Notes: generated by a model from the sequence alone, not told the origin. A stretch of 64,000 nt of DNA from Asparagopsis taxiformis (GCA_030407315.1 JALQPE010002927.1:1-64000); one strand, 5' to 3'. Numbered from the stretch's first letter, positions 20,828-32,942 are shown. Made by a program: numbers and translations.

Positions 20828-23714
20828 ATGTTAACAGGGAAAATAGGAACAGTCTGGATGGTCGGAACATGCGACATTTCTTCCAGTTCAGAGAAGAATT
20901 CAAACGAGAGCTTGGACGCTGAAGTGCGGATCCAGTTCGAAGAAATCGCCCAACGTTTCTCATCTGAACAGCCTAAAGAACATAACTATCCGACTCGGAA
21001 GCTACGAAGAGTGGGCTTAAACAAGAGAAGGGGTGCGTTATACTCAAGTGGAAAAATCTCCAATATGCAATCTTGTACTAGTGGAACGAACGATGGGAAC
21101 AACACCGAACTTCTCGAAAAATTGAATACAAAATATCCTTCCGTTTTACCAGGCGATCTCTGTGCTTCAATATATCCTTTCGCTGAGTCCCATGCACCCA
21201 GGGATGGAAAACAAGATCCTTCTTGTTACTTTGTTGCACGATTCTGGAAGGGTCGTAACAGGGATGATATGGAACGACTAATCTGGATGGAAGTTAAAAG
21301 TAATTCGAGAGATACACCCAATGATCAAGATCCAGATGGTGAAGGATTCGGAAAAATATCAAGTTGTAACCTGCTCTACGAATGTACCGTGGTGGGGTTT
21401 GCGAAAAAAGTACAGACTAGTTCTTTACGAAATGAAATCGAAAATGAGCTTGCACCTCAGCGCGAGATCGATCATTGCTCAAAATTGCATTCAGTATCTG
21501 GGAGTCTGGAAAACGGAAAGAATTTCGTAATATATCGAATGATGCTTTACCATGATGACTTTAACCCATCCTCGTCTTTGTATTCGCAAGGATCTGCCGG
21601 TGGTGTTTATATGGTTCCGTTGGGTCTATCTTCCGCAGCCCGGAACACCCCATCCTCAACACGTGTTATTTCAGTAACACCACCAGGAGTTAATTCAACA
21701 AAAGTATTGAAATATATTGTCGAGGACCTCGTTGAGGGTACTGTGAATGGAGTTGAATGTGTGAGTCCATACGGTGACGACTTGGTAGCATTCATAGATG
21801 TAACTTCATGCGTTGCTGATTACCCTGCAGCAGCAAGCGCTTTGGATGTCATGGGACATATTTCAAACGTTCCATGCACTCACTGCATATTTCCAAGACG
21901 CCGAAACGACATTGGGAGTGCTCTTGGGTATTCAACTGATTTGCACTCGATGAGACCTTCCAATTTCGATGTGCACAAAGAACCATAGCGGTAAGGAAGA
22001 ATAATTTTATGGTTCGAGATGCGCAGTTGCTAGGAATGAAACCTGGAGGAGTAGATTATCTTGAGGAGTCACCCTACTTCATGCTCCACAATTAACTGTC
22101 GAAAAAGAGGCATCTGATTCCTCTGACAAATCAAAATGTTCCTGTTGTTTCAGGGATTTTCGATCCTTACAGAAACTCAGCAGTGGCTCCAGATCACCTA
22201 TTCATGGGGCTTGCTCGCAATTTACTTGACCTATGCTTCTCTCGCCTTACTACCGATGAGGTTCGAATGTCCTTTGACATAACTATATGCGGAGCGTTAC
22301 GGTCGAACGGGCTGCAACGTCAGGTAAGCGTGTATAACATACAGAGAAAGAGTTTGAACAGCATGACAATTACTGGTGTTTTTAGTGTTCTCCTTGTTTC
22401 TTCACGAGTTTTCCTTCAGCAATCAGAACTTGTTGACATATTCTGCGTTCAACTTCTCCAGGAACTGTCCAACCTGGTCTCTGAGACATACTGGTGGCCC
22501 AAGACGGAAATTGACGGACAATTAGCGGCTCCGTACTGTTCAGATGGCGGTCTGGCCCTTCGAAACGAGAAACTTCATAAAATGGCAACTAGGTATGTGA
22601 GTTCAGTCCATTCGTACTGCACTCAATATCCTGAAGCAGGTAAGATTCTTGACAAACCAAATCTTCATCGAATGCTAGAACTTTTTGTGCATACGATACT
22701 CATTTTTGGTCATGTTTCTATTGTATCAGAGATGGTCCTAGAGAGCGTCCATCAACCACTTAAGCGCTGTCTCTCTCGAGATAATAATCACGGGTCTTAT
22801 GTGACAGCAATTGAACATGTACTGTGCCAGGATTGGCAAATCAGGATTGCAACTCTGATTGAAAGAAGCGAAAGAGACCGTCGGAATGAAATCCCTGTCA
22901 GCTCCGAAAAACAAGACGCTACGTTGAGGAGTATGCGAAGTTTATTTCTGGGTCACGAGGCTCTGCGTCTTGATGAATCAGATAGGCTCTGGGAAAAGTT
23001 CGCATTGGAGACAGATAGAAGGATTAAGGAAGCTTTGCAGAATCCTGTTTCGAAATTTTTGGCAGGAAAAAAGGCGTTAATGCGTCATGGACAGAAAATG
23101 ATCGAAGATGGGAAGGAGCTGGTCGTATCTCCATGGCTTTTAGTAAAGAGGTGGAGTTGGGAAAAGCAATGCTGTCAGATGCTATCATTCCAGGGGAAAA
23201 TACTCAAGAGCTGTTGGTCTCCGAGGAAATAATCGTGTATGATCGCGCAAGATTTATACAACAGAAAAGAAGTGGAATGAGAAGGAAATCCTTTGCTCAT
23301 AATATTCTGCGGGCTGGAAGTGTGATACAAGTAGTTTGCGAGGATCATAAACTCCATCAGGACTTTGTCGACAACGAACCATTGGTTTCTTCCAAGGGAT
23401 TCAGTGGGAAAGCTGGCGTGTTTCTGGTATGTGGAATTATCGGTGTAAATAATACACGCTTATGGGTGGTGTCAAGGAGAATGTACATGGATGGTAACAC
23501 TGGTCTCTATAGTGTGAAGGAATACGGACGGGTACAACTAGTTGAACTTTCGAAAGTGGTGAGGAGAACCGGAGCAGTTCATGCATGCAAACAAGACGGA
23601 AATTGCACAGTTCTCCTGAAAGAGAAAAAGATCGAACACTGCAGGTCAATCTATAATGGTGGATACTATCACGTAATTCTGTGGTGTAATGGCTATCCGC
23701 CAAGAATGGGGTAG
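20828..23714 (+). pseudogene. TNP2/Plavaka-type transposase-like gene, frameshifted
   Basis: Three frames (20828-21988, 22183-23232, 23133-23714) read as one broken protein. The first ends with a layout seen in TNP2-type (CACTA/Plavaka) transposases: YHDDFNPSSSLYSQG, then VYMVPLGL, a stretch around VEDLVEGTVNGVECVSPYG, and GHISNVPCTHCIF. The second begins with APDHLFMGLARNLLDLC, which fits the D.HL..G segment of those enzymes, and has a helical region FGHVSIVSEMVLESVHQPLK. Such enzymes cut and join DNA with a DDE triad. Stops and frame changes near 21990-22180 and 23200 mean it is dead. Family assignment is by motif reading only. Confidence 0.45.
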
Positions 23715-25142
23715 AACAGATTTCAAGCAATAGGATTTCAAGGGACGCGGAAGGTATTTTACCTTCACAGCGTTAGCTGAAGTACGAACAAGCAGTTGAC
23801 AGATTGAAGACCGTAGCGGCACAGTCTGCACCCAACATGTGTTATCCAGCAGTTTCGGTGGCTCAGCGCAGGCATTTTGAAATCAGAATGTCCGTCGGCG
23901 CCCAGCATCCGAGCGATAGAAACTGTCTGGTCTCAAATTTCCTACGCACTGATGCGTAGCAGTCGGCATGTCTGAGGCAAATGTCCGTGGTCGCCCCCAG
24001 AAGGGAAATATGTCTGCAGTTCCTCACCCCTCAGGAGGAACGTTTCTACGGTTAGGTCATCGCTTTCGTCCTACTCCCACCATCCAACTCTATCTCAAGA
24101 CTCCGTAGCTTAGTCCGGACCGCTACCGGCAGGGCTATTGTTACACGCTCCGGCAGAACCTCAGCCCGAAGGACTACAGAACTCCTATCCCTCGTAGCTG
24201 TCGGGAAACACTTCTGGTACACATTGCTGTAATACTGCGTTCTCTTATATATCTATCAATGACCACATCGAGTTCTGGGTGTTGGATGCAAGCAGAATAA
24301 TGCTGGAACATATTGATAATGGAATCATAGAAAAAAGTTCTCTTACCATTTTTACGATAAATAAGAAGAGAAAAAGCAAGACATAATTTAGGAAATGTTT
24401 CCATGAGCACTATGAGAAACACTAGTCTAATGGGAAGAATCTATATATCTGGAATTGAAAATTGTCAAATGAATGCAGAAAATCATTCTTTTGCAGTGAA
24501 AATAATACAGTGACACATTGCAGCTATGCCGTCAAACATTATATTTCACATTTGTTCTATTCTGAACTTCTTTCTTCAGTGATTTGAAAGCATCAGGATG
24601 CATCCCCTACTTATTTCAACGAATAAATCTACATTCCTAATAAAAAAACATTATCGAATGTTTTTCTGTCTATCATTGCTGACGAACATTTTTTTAGATT
24701 AATACTTCTTGGGAGCATAGTTCAAGCTGTTTTACATTCCCCCTTTTCAAGAACGAAAAGTCAATTATTGCTTCCAAGTACAAAACATTCGGTTTAGTAT
24801 TTTTTGCACAATCCCAGACAACGTTACATTAATGGTCATCATAATCAAAGGTTACTGAGTACTTCATTTCCTTTTGGAGTAATGATGGTTACAATCTGAA
24901 AGGTGTGCGGGGAAAATTTCACCGGGGATACATCGATGTATTCGTAATACTCCAATACTTTAATGAATTTTTGCAGCCTAGAAAAAGATTGATCAAGTAC
25001 TATTGTAATGCCCTATTAACTTTTGTAGCAATGGAGAAACCTCATACCAAATTTTCCGATGTATTTCGAGCAATACGTCACCCCGATGATTATCTTGCTA
25101 CACATCCATCACTATTTTCTTGATTTCATTGTCACGGAATAA
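23715..25142. other. AT-rich stretch, no gene recognised
   Basis: Only short frames without domains are seen. The sequence becomes markedly AT-richer after 24200. A 72-codon plus-strand frame at 24905-25123 has normal-looking residue composition but nothing recognisable. Confidence 0.5.
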
Positions 25143-26449
25143 TTATTCTGTACGCAGTGTGATGTGGCCAAGTTTCAAATGCAGAGAGTTTGTTTCTAGT
25201 TCTTGCATGCTCGGTGTATTGTGTGGGGAATATGATGGGTTCAGGAAGGATATCGTAGGTTTTGTGGGCGGCCTATAATTGTCTGGAATGAGTGTAGATA
25301 GTGGTTTATTTCCCCCTGAATATTGAGGGGGGAACAGTTGGTACGGGTGCGTGTGGGAGGGGTGAGCTGGAATCAGTGGTGCATGATCGCTTGTGTGAAT
25401 GGTCAGAATCATGGAGAGGAGTTGGGGGTCATCGGGAATGTTAGATGCGTTGGACAGTGTGGATAGGGCGGTTATGGGTATTGGAGTAGTGTCGATTTTG
25501 TATAAGCCGTTTCTGAATGTGGCACGTGCTACAATCGTTTCTGGTTTTGGATTATTTGTGTTGTTGATCACATAGGCATCGGAAGCCTGTAAGAGGACAC
25601 TGCCATGTTTTCTAGCCAGTTTTTGTACCGATATCATGTTCTGGTTGAGTTGGGGAGAGGCAACAACATCCGTTATTGACAAGACTCCATGGCTTATGGG
25701 TATGCGGACTTCACTTGAGTGAGTGATGTCAATTGTTTGGGAGGCATTGTTTGATTCAGTCGGGATTAGAGTTGGTTTCATTTGGCGTGATGGCTCTGAG
25801 AGGTGTGTGGGTGTGTACCGCTGTCGAGGTAATACGTACCGTGTTGTTCATGAGGGTCATGGGGGGTTGTTTGGTTTTGGGGTGGGAGGAGTGATTGTAG
25901 GAGAGCATATTCCTCAGAGGGTATGGTGACGGTAGACTTGCTATGCATGTAATCCTGTAGATGGTTTTTCTTTGTTGCTGGGGTGTAGCGTCGGATTTTT
26001 AATAGTTCTCGGCATTCAATGTCTCCATGGGTTGTTTTGCCGTGAAAGTTGCACCAGGGTCCATTGGAAGAAGGGAGTTTGTTCTGGCGTAGGCGTTTTT
26101 GGCCAGTGGTTGAGTGTTTTGATGCGAAGTGGTTCTGTGGAGGGTACGTTTTGAATGCGGGGGGAGGATAATTGTGGCGTTTGTGGGACTCGTCCCGTAT
26201 TGCGCTGCGAGCGGTCGCGGGAGGATAATTCCAGGCGCCTGGGAAGGGCGCCAGGAGGGGTTGCTTAAGCGGTACGCTCGAGAGCGTGAGTGGGTGTCGG
26301 TAAGGAAGCAGCCGTGAAGAGCCGCGTTGGTAATCACTAGCCGCGGTGACGTGGCAAAGGAATTGTCGCCCAAGGGCAAATGGGCGCGTGCCGCCTTGCA
26401 TTGGCACCGGGCCACATTGCTTGCGCGGGACCCTTCGGCGAGCGTGCAA
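25143..26449 (-). pseudogene. Ty1/copia fragment: end of gag, protease and pre-integrase region
   Basis: Two abutting minus-strand frames (26449-25778 and 25781-25143) overlap by 4 nt. The first carries a CHHC zinc knuckle (CNFHGKTTHGDIEC) and a copia protease active site in YYLDSGTHPH. The second has the copia segment that follows the protease (ITDVVASPQLNQNMISVQKL) and stops in the pre-integrase motif LHLKLGHITLRT, where the element is cut. It is a relative of the copia element at 28179-32942 with the same CHHC spacing. Integrase, RT and RNase H are absent. Confidence 0.75.
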
Positions 26450-26490
26450 CTTGTAGCGATATAGGCGCGATTAGTCACACACGTGTGCGA

Positions 26491-26532
26491 GCGGGAGGAT
26501 TCTCCCGTTACGTAACGGGAGAATCCTCCCGC
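26491..26532. repeat. Perfect 42-bp palindrome
   Basis: The sequence GCGGGAGGATTCTCCCGTTA at 26491-26510 is followed directly by its exact continuation to give a self-complementary 42-mer centred on TACGTA. Two smaller perfect palindromes flank it: CACACGTGTG at 26478-26487 and ACAACTGTACAGTTGT at 26541-26556. Confidence 0.9.
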
Positions 26533-26556
26533 ATCCTCCCACAACTGTACAGTTGT

Positions 26557-27430
26557 GCACGTATACGTTACGGCTGGCCGTTTCTATTAGTTTACACGTA
26601 GCAACGTAGCAGCTTACTCTGTAAGGCCCCTGGGCCGCATAAACATCCCACAAGGTCCATTGGACGCCGGACCGGGACCATTGGTCCTGGTCCGGTCCCG
26701 GCAGTCTCGTTGACCATTTAAGGTCAACGGATTGACCACTAAGCTACAATAAAGGTAGATCGTCTCGGTTCCAAATCTTTCGACCGTGGTCGTTTAACTT
26801 ACAACTAAACGGCGGCGGCAGTTCCCTTACCGGATACCCGCTGCTCCGTTTCGATCTCCAATTGGGGATCGCTCGCACATTTCCCCAATTGCCCGCCGCG
26901 AGCCTCCTCCGGCGGGAGTGCACGTGGATTGCCCTAGGGCATTTCGTCTCCGCGGTAGTGGACCACCTTCCCGCTTCTTTTAACGCCGTCTGGCGACCGG
27001 GAGTGGCCTTCCGCCCACCGGAACAAGGCTACCGACTGGGAGCGCTGTCGGTTCGGCACTCCCAGCCGGTCAACCGAGCTAACGCCCGTGGGCTTCTCAA
27101 TCGGTCTCGACCGCAGCCGCCGGCGGTATCACAGTTGCGGAATCCGTCGTGTGGGCAGCCACGCGTGGAGGCGACCACAACTCCCCGCGGGGATCCATCG
27201 CGCTAAGCGCCTAGTTAACCCTTGAGTGGGTTGAGGACGGCCACGGCCGATAGATCCCTCCGGCAGGTTAGATCCAGCCGTCCCGGACCCCGCTCTACCA
27301 CCCGCTACCGGGTTGGGAGACAGGTGTCCGGGCTCCGAGGGATCGATCCACCCGACACCGCCCTAGGGCTACTAGGATCGCACGAGGCGCCAGCCTCGTG
27401 GAATCGGCGCTCTCACTCGTGAGTTCGAAG
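26557..27430. other. GC-rich stretch with inverted motifs, no gene
   Basis: Imperfect inverted motifs occur at 26655-26725 (GGACCGGGACCATTGGTCC and GTTGACCATTTAAGGTCAAC). The 26862-27422 plus-strand frames are Arg/Pro-rich and domainless. It could be an LTR or leader of an unidentified element. Confidence 0.4.
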
Positions 27431-27439
27431 CCTTATCCC

Positions 27440-27812
27440 TATCCTCTAATCCTCCTCGGAGGTATAATCTATCTACAAGGGCTAAGGTCCTACAGCGTTG
27501 GTAATGTGTTTCAATTCGATTTGCAAAGTCTTGAATAGAAGTGGGTGGTTTTTGTTCCATGATGGTATCTAGAAGGCCATATTGAGGGTTTTCTATTATT
27601 CCATTAGTCAGGAATTGGATTTTAGCCGCTTCCTTCTCAATGTTTGGTGAAACGAATTTGTATACGGGATAGATGAATGTTAGTTTTTTTCGTTGAATTA
27701 TCGATGATGCATCCGATCCCCCAAGACCGGAGTTCATCATCCCTTTTTATACCCACACATAGAATTGTAGTTTGATGTCGAACTAATTCTAGAAAATACT
27801 AATCAAACAAGA
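27440..27812 (-). mobile_element. Gypsy fragment related to element C: LTR end plus gag scrap
   Basis: On the minus strand, 27812-27648 matches the last half of the element C LTR, including the TATA-like TATAAAAAGG-type stretch, the AACTCCGGTCTTGGGGGATC-like segment and the terminal GTTTCA. It is followed directly by a short Gag-like frame (EAAKIQFLTNGIIENPQYGL). The primer-binding site is missing and the LTR 5' part is too diverged to follow, so this is an old, partly deleted copy. Confidence 0.65.
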
Positions 27813-28178
27813 TTATGTGTAACGACTAATCTAAATGTCGTGAGTATCCTAGCGGGACCATGCCATAATGGCCGCTATTTACAGTTCATTATAGTCTTTA
27901 CACCCCTTATTGTAGTGACTAGGATTCCTATTACAGGAATTTACATTAGCCTATGTTAATTACACGTAGCATACCGTAAGGTACGATTCTATCTAATATT
28001 CGCACCTTACGCGGCACACCTGTGCATTTGCTATCTGTAGACTAATTTATTGATTCTAGTTAGTATAGGATAGTCTAAAATTCTATAAAGGAAGAGGCTG
28101 CAAGCTCCGAAATCGAACGGAAGAAAAAAACACAAACATTTTTAATTAATAGGTAGAGCCAAAATAAGTGCCGCCTTG

Positions 28179-28300
28179 TCAGGATGCCAACAATGGACAG
28201 CTGTCCAAACCGCCGGCGCAACAGACGCACGGCGAGATATTTAAGAAGCAACGTATAGACACACCAGAATAAAGAAGGTAACGGTTTATCTGTTCTAACA
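28179..28300 (+). repeat. 5' LTR of copia element (122 bp)
   Basis: TGTCAGGATGCC ... TCTGTTCTAACA. It is the same as the 3' LTR apart from lacking a 50-bp internal segment bounded by a 16-bp direct repeat. Confidence 0.9.
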
Positions 28301-28310
28301 GGTTATGGGC
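28301..28310 (+). promoter_or_regulatory. Primer-binding site, initiator tRNA-Met anticodon-arm type
   Basis: GGTTATGGGC follows the 5' LTR directly. It is complementary to the GCCCATAACC of the eukaryotic initiator tRNA-Met anticodon arm, the half-tRNA priming used by copia-type elements. Confidence 0.75.
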
Positions 28311-28345
28311 TAATACCCACCCACCGCGCCACGAAACGAACCACC

Positions 28346-30322
28346 ATGACCGCTGAACACTCCCGACTTCCCCATCTCTCCGCCGACAACCACCGCTTCT
28401 GGAAGCGCACCCTAGAAGCACTGTCAACAGATCTACACCTCTCACAGCACCTCGACCCCAGCACCACGGCTCCCGCTGACCCGACTGACTTCCAAAAGTT
28501 TAAACACGACCAAGAAAAGCTGTGCCTGCTCATACTCTCCAGCATTCCAAACAAGATCGCCGTCAGACTCTCCGACGACATCCTTAACTCGCCACCAAGC
28601 ATCCTCACAACACACCTACTCAACCACATAAGAGACTCAACATCGATCGCACCTGAGCTCCTCGAGGAACAAGCCAGGTCGATCACGCTAGACTCAGGCA
28701 TGGAATTAGAGGAGTATCTGGAAAAGCACGACGCAATGCGCCTTACAATGCGCAACGCGTCCTACCCGTCAATCGAAGACGAGCGCACAACCATCAAATT
28801 CATGCTCCTCGGCCTACGCGACAATCTCGAGTACCGAGTCACTCACGAAGTCCTCACCCAAAACCCACCATCAAACATCCTAGAGCTCACAACACGCCTC
28901 CGACGCGCGGAAGCAAACATCAAAACACGCCCCAAACAACCCCCAATCCCTTCACCAACCAATTTCTTCCATGAACACACACCACCTCACCACAACAACC
29001 CTTCCAATCACTGGCACACAGCTCCCCGAAACAAGTGGTGCACATTCCACCAATCACCAACCCACAACACCTATGAGTGTCGTACACGTATGAAACTACG
29101 AAATCACCACCACCTGTTCCCTCCGCGCAAACCAACCCTCCCACTAAACAACAATGTCCCCCGCATCACCACGACAAACTTCGCGGCCAACGAGGATAAC
29201 GAATCGACCATCCAGCAGCCAGTCGCCGTATCCGAACCCGGTAGGTCATACATTCTCGATTCGGGGGCCTACCCGTCCGACGTATCCACACCCACCCGAA
29301 CGATGACACGCGCAACTGCATCAAAATTCACATCAACCGCCTCTAACCAAACATTCCCTGTAACACACGTTGGACCCATACAGATCCACACGAACGGAAC
29401 GACTCTCCACATCCCTAACGCAGTCTATTCACCTGCAATTCGGAAGAACCTCCTAGCCGTGCATTCGCTCGCGACCGAACATGGCAACGTCATGTTCACA
29501 CCTACAGCAGCATTCATACACCCGAAAGGAACAAACCGCAAAATAAAACTCGCCACTTTCCAAAACGGCCTTTACACTCTCAACAGCGATCACCCTCCGG
29601 AGAATCAATCAACACAGCGAGATTCAACTTGCAACACAGCCCGTACCAACCAAACGCCCTCACCAAACCCCTCTCGTACCTCCACATCCCACCGCTCATC
29701 CACGTTATCTCACACAACCGAAAACAGACCACGACGCACTCACCCCACAACGGTCGACCCACCTGCTCACAATACCCGCAGCAAAAAGAAAATTCAATGG
29801 GATCGCCCCTGGCGCTCTAAACCGAAAACAAAGCATACCGGAACCCCGGCACCCACAATCACACCACCCTCGCCAGCATACCGCCCACCACCACCCCCGC
29901 CTCCACCAACAATCACCCCACCAACATACCACCACCAACCACACCACCCAATCCACGACCATCCGTCACTGAACAGAACAACCGCGCTCCCTCAGCCACT
30001 CCCACCACTCCGCCCGCTGCACAACACTCCACACCATTACCACCACTCTTCCCCAAACATCCACCACAACCTCAAACGCAACCAAGGACACCAACTACCT
30101 CCAGCTCCTCTACTATCCACACACACAAAGGCAACCTCCCTCCTCCCTACTCACAACCCCCACCGCAACCGACCAGCACTCGAGCACAGGACCTCCACCT
30201 GCAACTTGCCCACGCTAATCCGCGAACAGTGCATCAAATGTGCAAACACAATATGCTGCCGGTCCTCTCTTCCAACAACGATTCAGCTCCACCACAATTC
30301 ACGTGCAAAGCATGTGCCCTAG
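28346..30322 (+). CDS. Gag-protease frame of copia element
   Basis: The ATG at 28346 sits in a good context (CCACCATGA). Residues 1-200 read as a copia Gag (LNHIRDSTSIAPELLEEQ). A CHHC zinc knuckle (CTFHQSPTHNTYEC) is near 230. The protease active site ILDSGAYPSD is near 305, followed by the post-protease region (SLATEHGNVMFTPTAAF). From about residue 430 the frame becomes Pro/His/Thr-rich without domain, because the true reading frame has shifted somewhere between about 29640 and 30190: the pre-integrase motif (LHLQLAHANPRTVHQM) is in the next frame. The product would be a truncated Gag-Pro with a nonsense tail. Confidence 0.8.
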   Translation: MTAEHSRLPHLSADNHRFWKRTLEALSTDLHLSQHLDPSTTAPADPTDFQKFKHDQEKLCLLILSSIPNKIAVRLSDDILNSPPSILTTHLLNHIRDSTSIAPELLEEQARSITLDSGMELEEYLEKHDAMRLTMRNASYPSIEDERTTIKFMLLGLRDNLEYRVTHEVLTQNPPSNILELTTRLRRAEANIKTRPKQPPIPSPTNFFHEHTPPHHNNPSNHWHTAPRNKWCTFHQSPTHNTYECRTRMKLRNHHHLFPPRKPTLPLNNNVPRITTTNFAANEDNESTIQQPVAVSEPGRSYILDSGAYPSDVSTPTRTMTRATASKFTSTASNQTFPVTHVGPIQIHTNGTTLHIPNAVYSPAIRKNLLAVHSLATEHGNVMFTPTAAFIHPKGTNRKIKLATFQNGLYTLNSDHPPENQSTQRDSTCNTARTNQTPSPNPSRTSTSHRSSTLSHTTENRPRRTHPTTVDPPAHNTRSKKKIQWDRPWRSKPKTKHTGTPAPTITPPSPAYRPPPPPPPPTITPPTYHHQPHHPIHDHPSLNRTTALPQPLPPLRPLHNTPHHYHHSSPNIHHNLKRNQGHQLPPAPLLSTHTKATSLLPTHNPHRNRPALEHRTSTCNLPTLIREQCIKCANTICCRSSLPTTIQLHHNSRAKHVP

Positions 30323-32730
30323 CCAAAATCAAAAAGGCTCCGCATAAACCCACAAGCCACCAACACAACCTCGGGAAACACATATCTTCGGACATATGCG
30401 GACCAATTACACCAACTTCTAGACACGGCAACAAATACATCGTAACATTCATAGACGCAAAGTCACGATACATCACAACATACGCCATACCCGACCGCTC
30501 ACAAGTTCCCACCATTACGATCAACCACCTGGAACTCATACGCACGACACACGGCCACTACCCCCGCTTCCTGCGCACTGACAACGCTAAAGAATACCTC
30601 TCAGCAGCGCTAACACAAGCGCTGCAGGCTCGCGGCATTACCCACATCCGCACCGTCCCGCACACACCGGAACAAAACAGCCTGGCGGAAAGAATCAACG
30701 GCTCGCTAATCAGCGCAGCTCGAGCCAACCTAGCCCACAGCAGTCTCAACGACAGCTATTGGGAAGACGCCCTACACGACGCCACGTTCAAGAAAAACAT
30801 CACCCTGCATGCAACAACCAAAGCCATACCATACACCGAATGGTTCGGATCACCGCCAAAAATACAAAGACTCTTCGCATTTGGCGAAATAGGCTATGTA
30901 CCTATCCTTTCCCCGAAAACAAAGCTAGAACCACGAGCCACCCTAACCCGATACTTATTTGGGATAGACGTACACACCGTTATGACACAAGAGCTATCCA
31001 CTGGCAAACACATCCACGTATCCGCCCTGAATTTTCACCCGTACAACACCAAGATCGATCCATCTCTCCACCACTCCATGGCATTTTCAACAACAAGTAA
31101 CACGACCCAACCAATCCCGACGTCAATAACGGCACTCACACCCGCACCCAAAAGCCACAAGCGCGCTAAAGAATACCCAGACGCAGCAGAATGGGCCAAA
31201 GCCCACGACAATGAGCTGCACAAACTCGATGAAATGAATGTCATCAAATGGACTCCACTCGAACACATCCCGCCCAACACAAAGTCTATCCCTCTCACAA
31301 TGACATACCGGTATAAACGCGACGCCAACGACAACATTATAGAGAGAAAAGCCAGATGCGCCGTCAGAGGCGACCTCATGACACCGCACACACACTTTGA
31401 ACCATCATCAACCACAACCTTCGCCGCCGACAAGACGACCATCCGAATTCTCCTTTGCCACGCATCAGCCAACAAGTACCCACTCGAACATTTTGACATC
31501 ACCTCCGCATACCTCCATGAACCCTTCAACCATCACACACCTGTCTACATCAGACAACATCCACTTTTTGACGGCACGTTCGCCCACCCCGAACCGGCTG
31601 GTTTGCTACAGAAAAACCTGTACGGCACAAAACAAGGAGGAAGAATATTCTGGGAAGGAACAAAAGAGTTTCTCACATCCCACGGTTTCCACCAAACCAA
31701 GTCTGACCCTTGCTGCTTCGTGCGATTCGACGACGAAAGCTTCGTACTCATCGCCACAACAATCGACGATTTCCTCGCCTGCGCGTCCGACCAACACCTC
31801 CTGGATGACCTTTACGCACTATTACGAACCAAATACACCGTCAAACGCCTAGGCTTTCCCACCAAATACCTCAACTGGCACGTCACACAAACGCCATCAG
31901 GATTCCACCTATCCCAACCTCACATACCGCGAGCCCTTATCACCAAAACCAAAATTCAAGACGCCAAGCCACTAACCACATTGTACTCAGACGGCATAGA
32001 CCTCTCCCCACCATCTCCAGACGAAAACGAAGACGACACCATAGCCAAAACATACCGAGAAGTCCTCGGCGAACTCAGATACCTCACAGACTGCACCCGA
32101 CCCGACCTACAATACTTTATCAACACCCTTGCGCGCGCAGCTCACAAACCGACACAGCGCCATTGGCGTCACCTGAAACGCCTAATAAGATTCCTAAAAC
32201 ACACACCCAACTGCGGTATAGCACTCCCCAACCAACCACAAAAGGACCCACTCAAGTCATACGCCGATGCTGACTTCGCCAACGACAAACAAACGCGAAA
32301 ATCCATCTCCGGCTCTGTGCACACATTCCATGGGGCACCAGTGCACTGGTCATCACAACGCCAATCACTGGTAGCCCTAAGCACATGTGACGCCGAGTTC
32401 ATATCCCTATCAGACACGATCCGCCAAACCAACTGGCTGTGAGGACTTCTACAAGAACTCCACATTATCCCCAACAACCACAGCATCACGACGTATACAG
32501 ACTCACAGTCAGCATTACAAGTGGCATCCCAAACAGCCCCGACAAAACGCCGCAAGTTTATCAACATAAGGTTCCACCACATTATAGACAATATAGCCCA
32601 AGGCCACATCAAACTTATATATACACCAACGGACAAAATGTTGGCCGACATATTTACCAAACCACTAACCAATCGCCCATTCTCGAGAATAACATCCAAC
32701 CTACGTCTAACGGACCCCCCCCCCCAACAA
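30229..32730 (+). pseudogene. Pol of copia element: integrase, RT, RNase H, with one stop
   Basis: The frame is open from before 30190. The integrase core acidic residues are in SSDICGP (about 30390), LRTDNAKEY (about 30575) and SLAERING (about 30680). Reverse transcriptase has FDITSAYLHEPF and an active site TIDDFLA (about 31765), with Ile-Asp-Asp where Val-Asp-Asp is usual. RNase H starts at YADADFAND (about 32265). An in-frame TGA at 32440-32442 looks like a CGA to TGA change. The frame continues through the RNase H end (YTDSQSALQVA, ADIFTKPLTN) to about 32730. Confidence 0.85.
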
Positions 32731-32770
32731 CACAGACAACAAACCCACTGCCCCTTGGCGACAGGGGGAG

Positions 32771-32942
32771 TGTCAGGATGCCAACAAAGACAAACAGTCG
32801 CCAAAAGCCAGTGGGCGATGTCAGGATACCAACAATGGACAGCTGTCCAAACCGCCGGCGCAACAGACGCACGGCGAGATATTTAAGAAGCAACGTATAG
32901 ACACACCAGAATAAAGAAGGTAACGGTTTATCTGTTCTAACA
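32771..32942 (+). repeat. 3' LTR of copia element (172 bp)
   Basis: It is preceded by the polypurine tract ACAGGGGGAG. It contains TGTCAGGATGCCAACA and, 50 bp on, TGTCAGGATACCAACA; the 5' LTR has only one of these. Confidence 0.9.

Larger units (their letters stand above)
28179..32942 (+). mobile_element. Ty1/copia retrotransposon with target duplication CGCCT
   Basis: LTRs start TGTCAGGAT and end TCTGTTCTAACA. CGCCT precedes the element at 28174-28178 and follows it at 32943-32947. The order protease, integrase, RT, RNase H is that of copia. The 5' LTR is 122 bp and the 3' LTR 172 bp because of a 50-bp difference. Coding is broken by one frame change and one stop. Confidence 0.92.

Noticed and set aside
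26491..26556. CRISPR array or phage attachment site
   Set aside because: No repeat-spacer periodicity, and the whole window is eukaryotic; the palindromes are single units.
26650..26750. tRNA gene on the minus strand
   Set aside because: A good A-box (TAGCTTAGTGG) is followed by a self-complementary arm, but no B-box, acceptor pairing or standard anticodon loop can be drawn.
29640..30200. Pro/His-rich protein domain in the copia gag frame
   Set aside because: The pre-integrase motif is in the next frame, so at least part of this text is out of frame and not a real protein segment.
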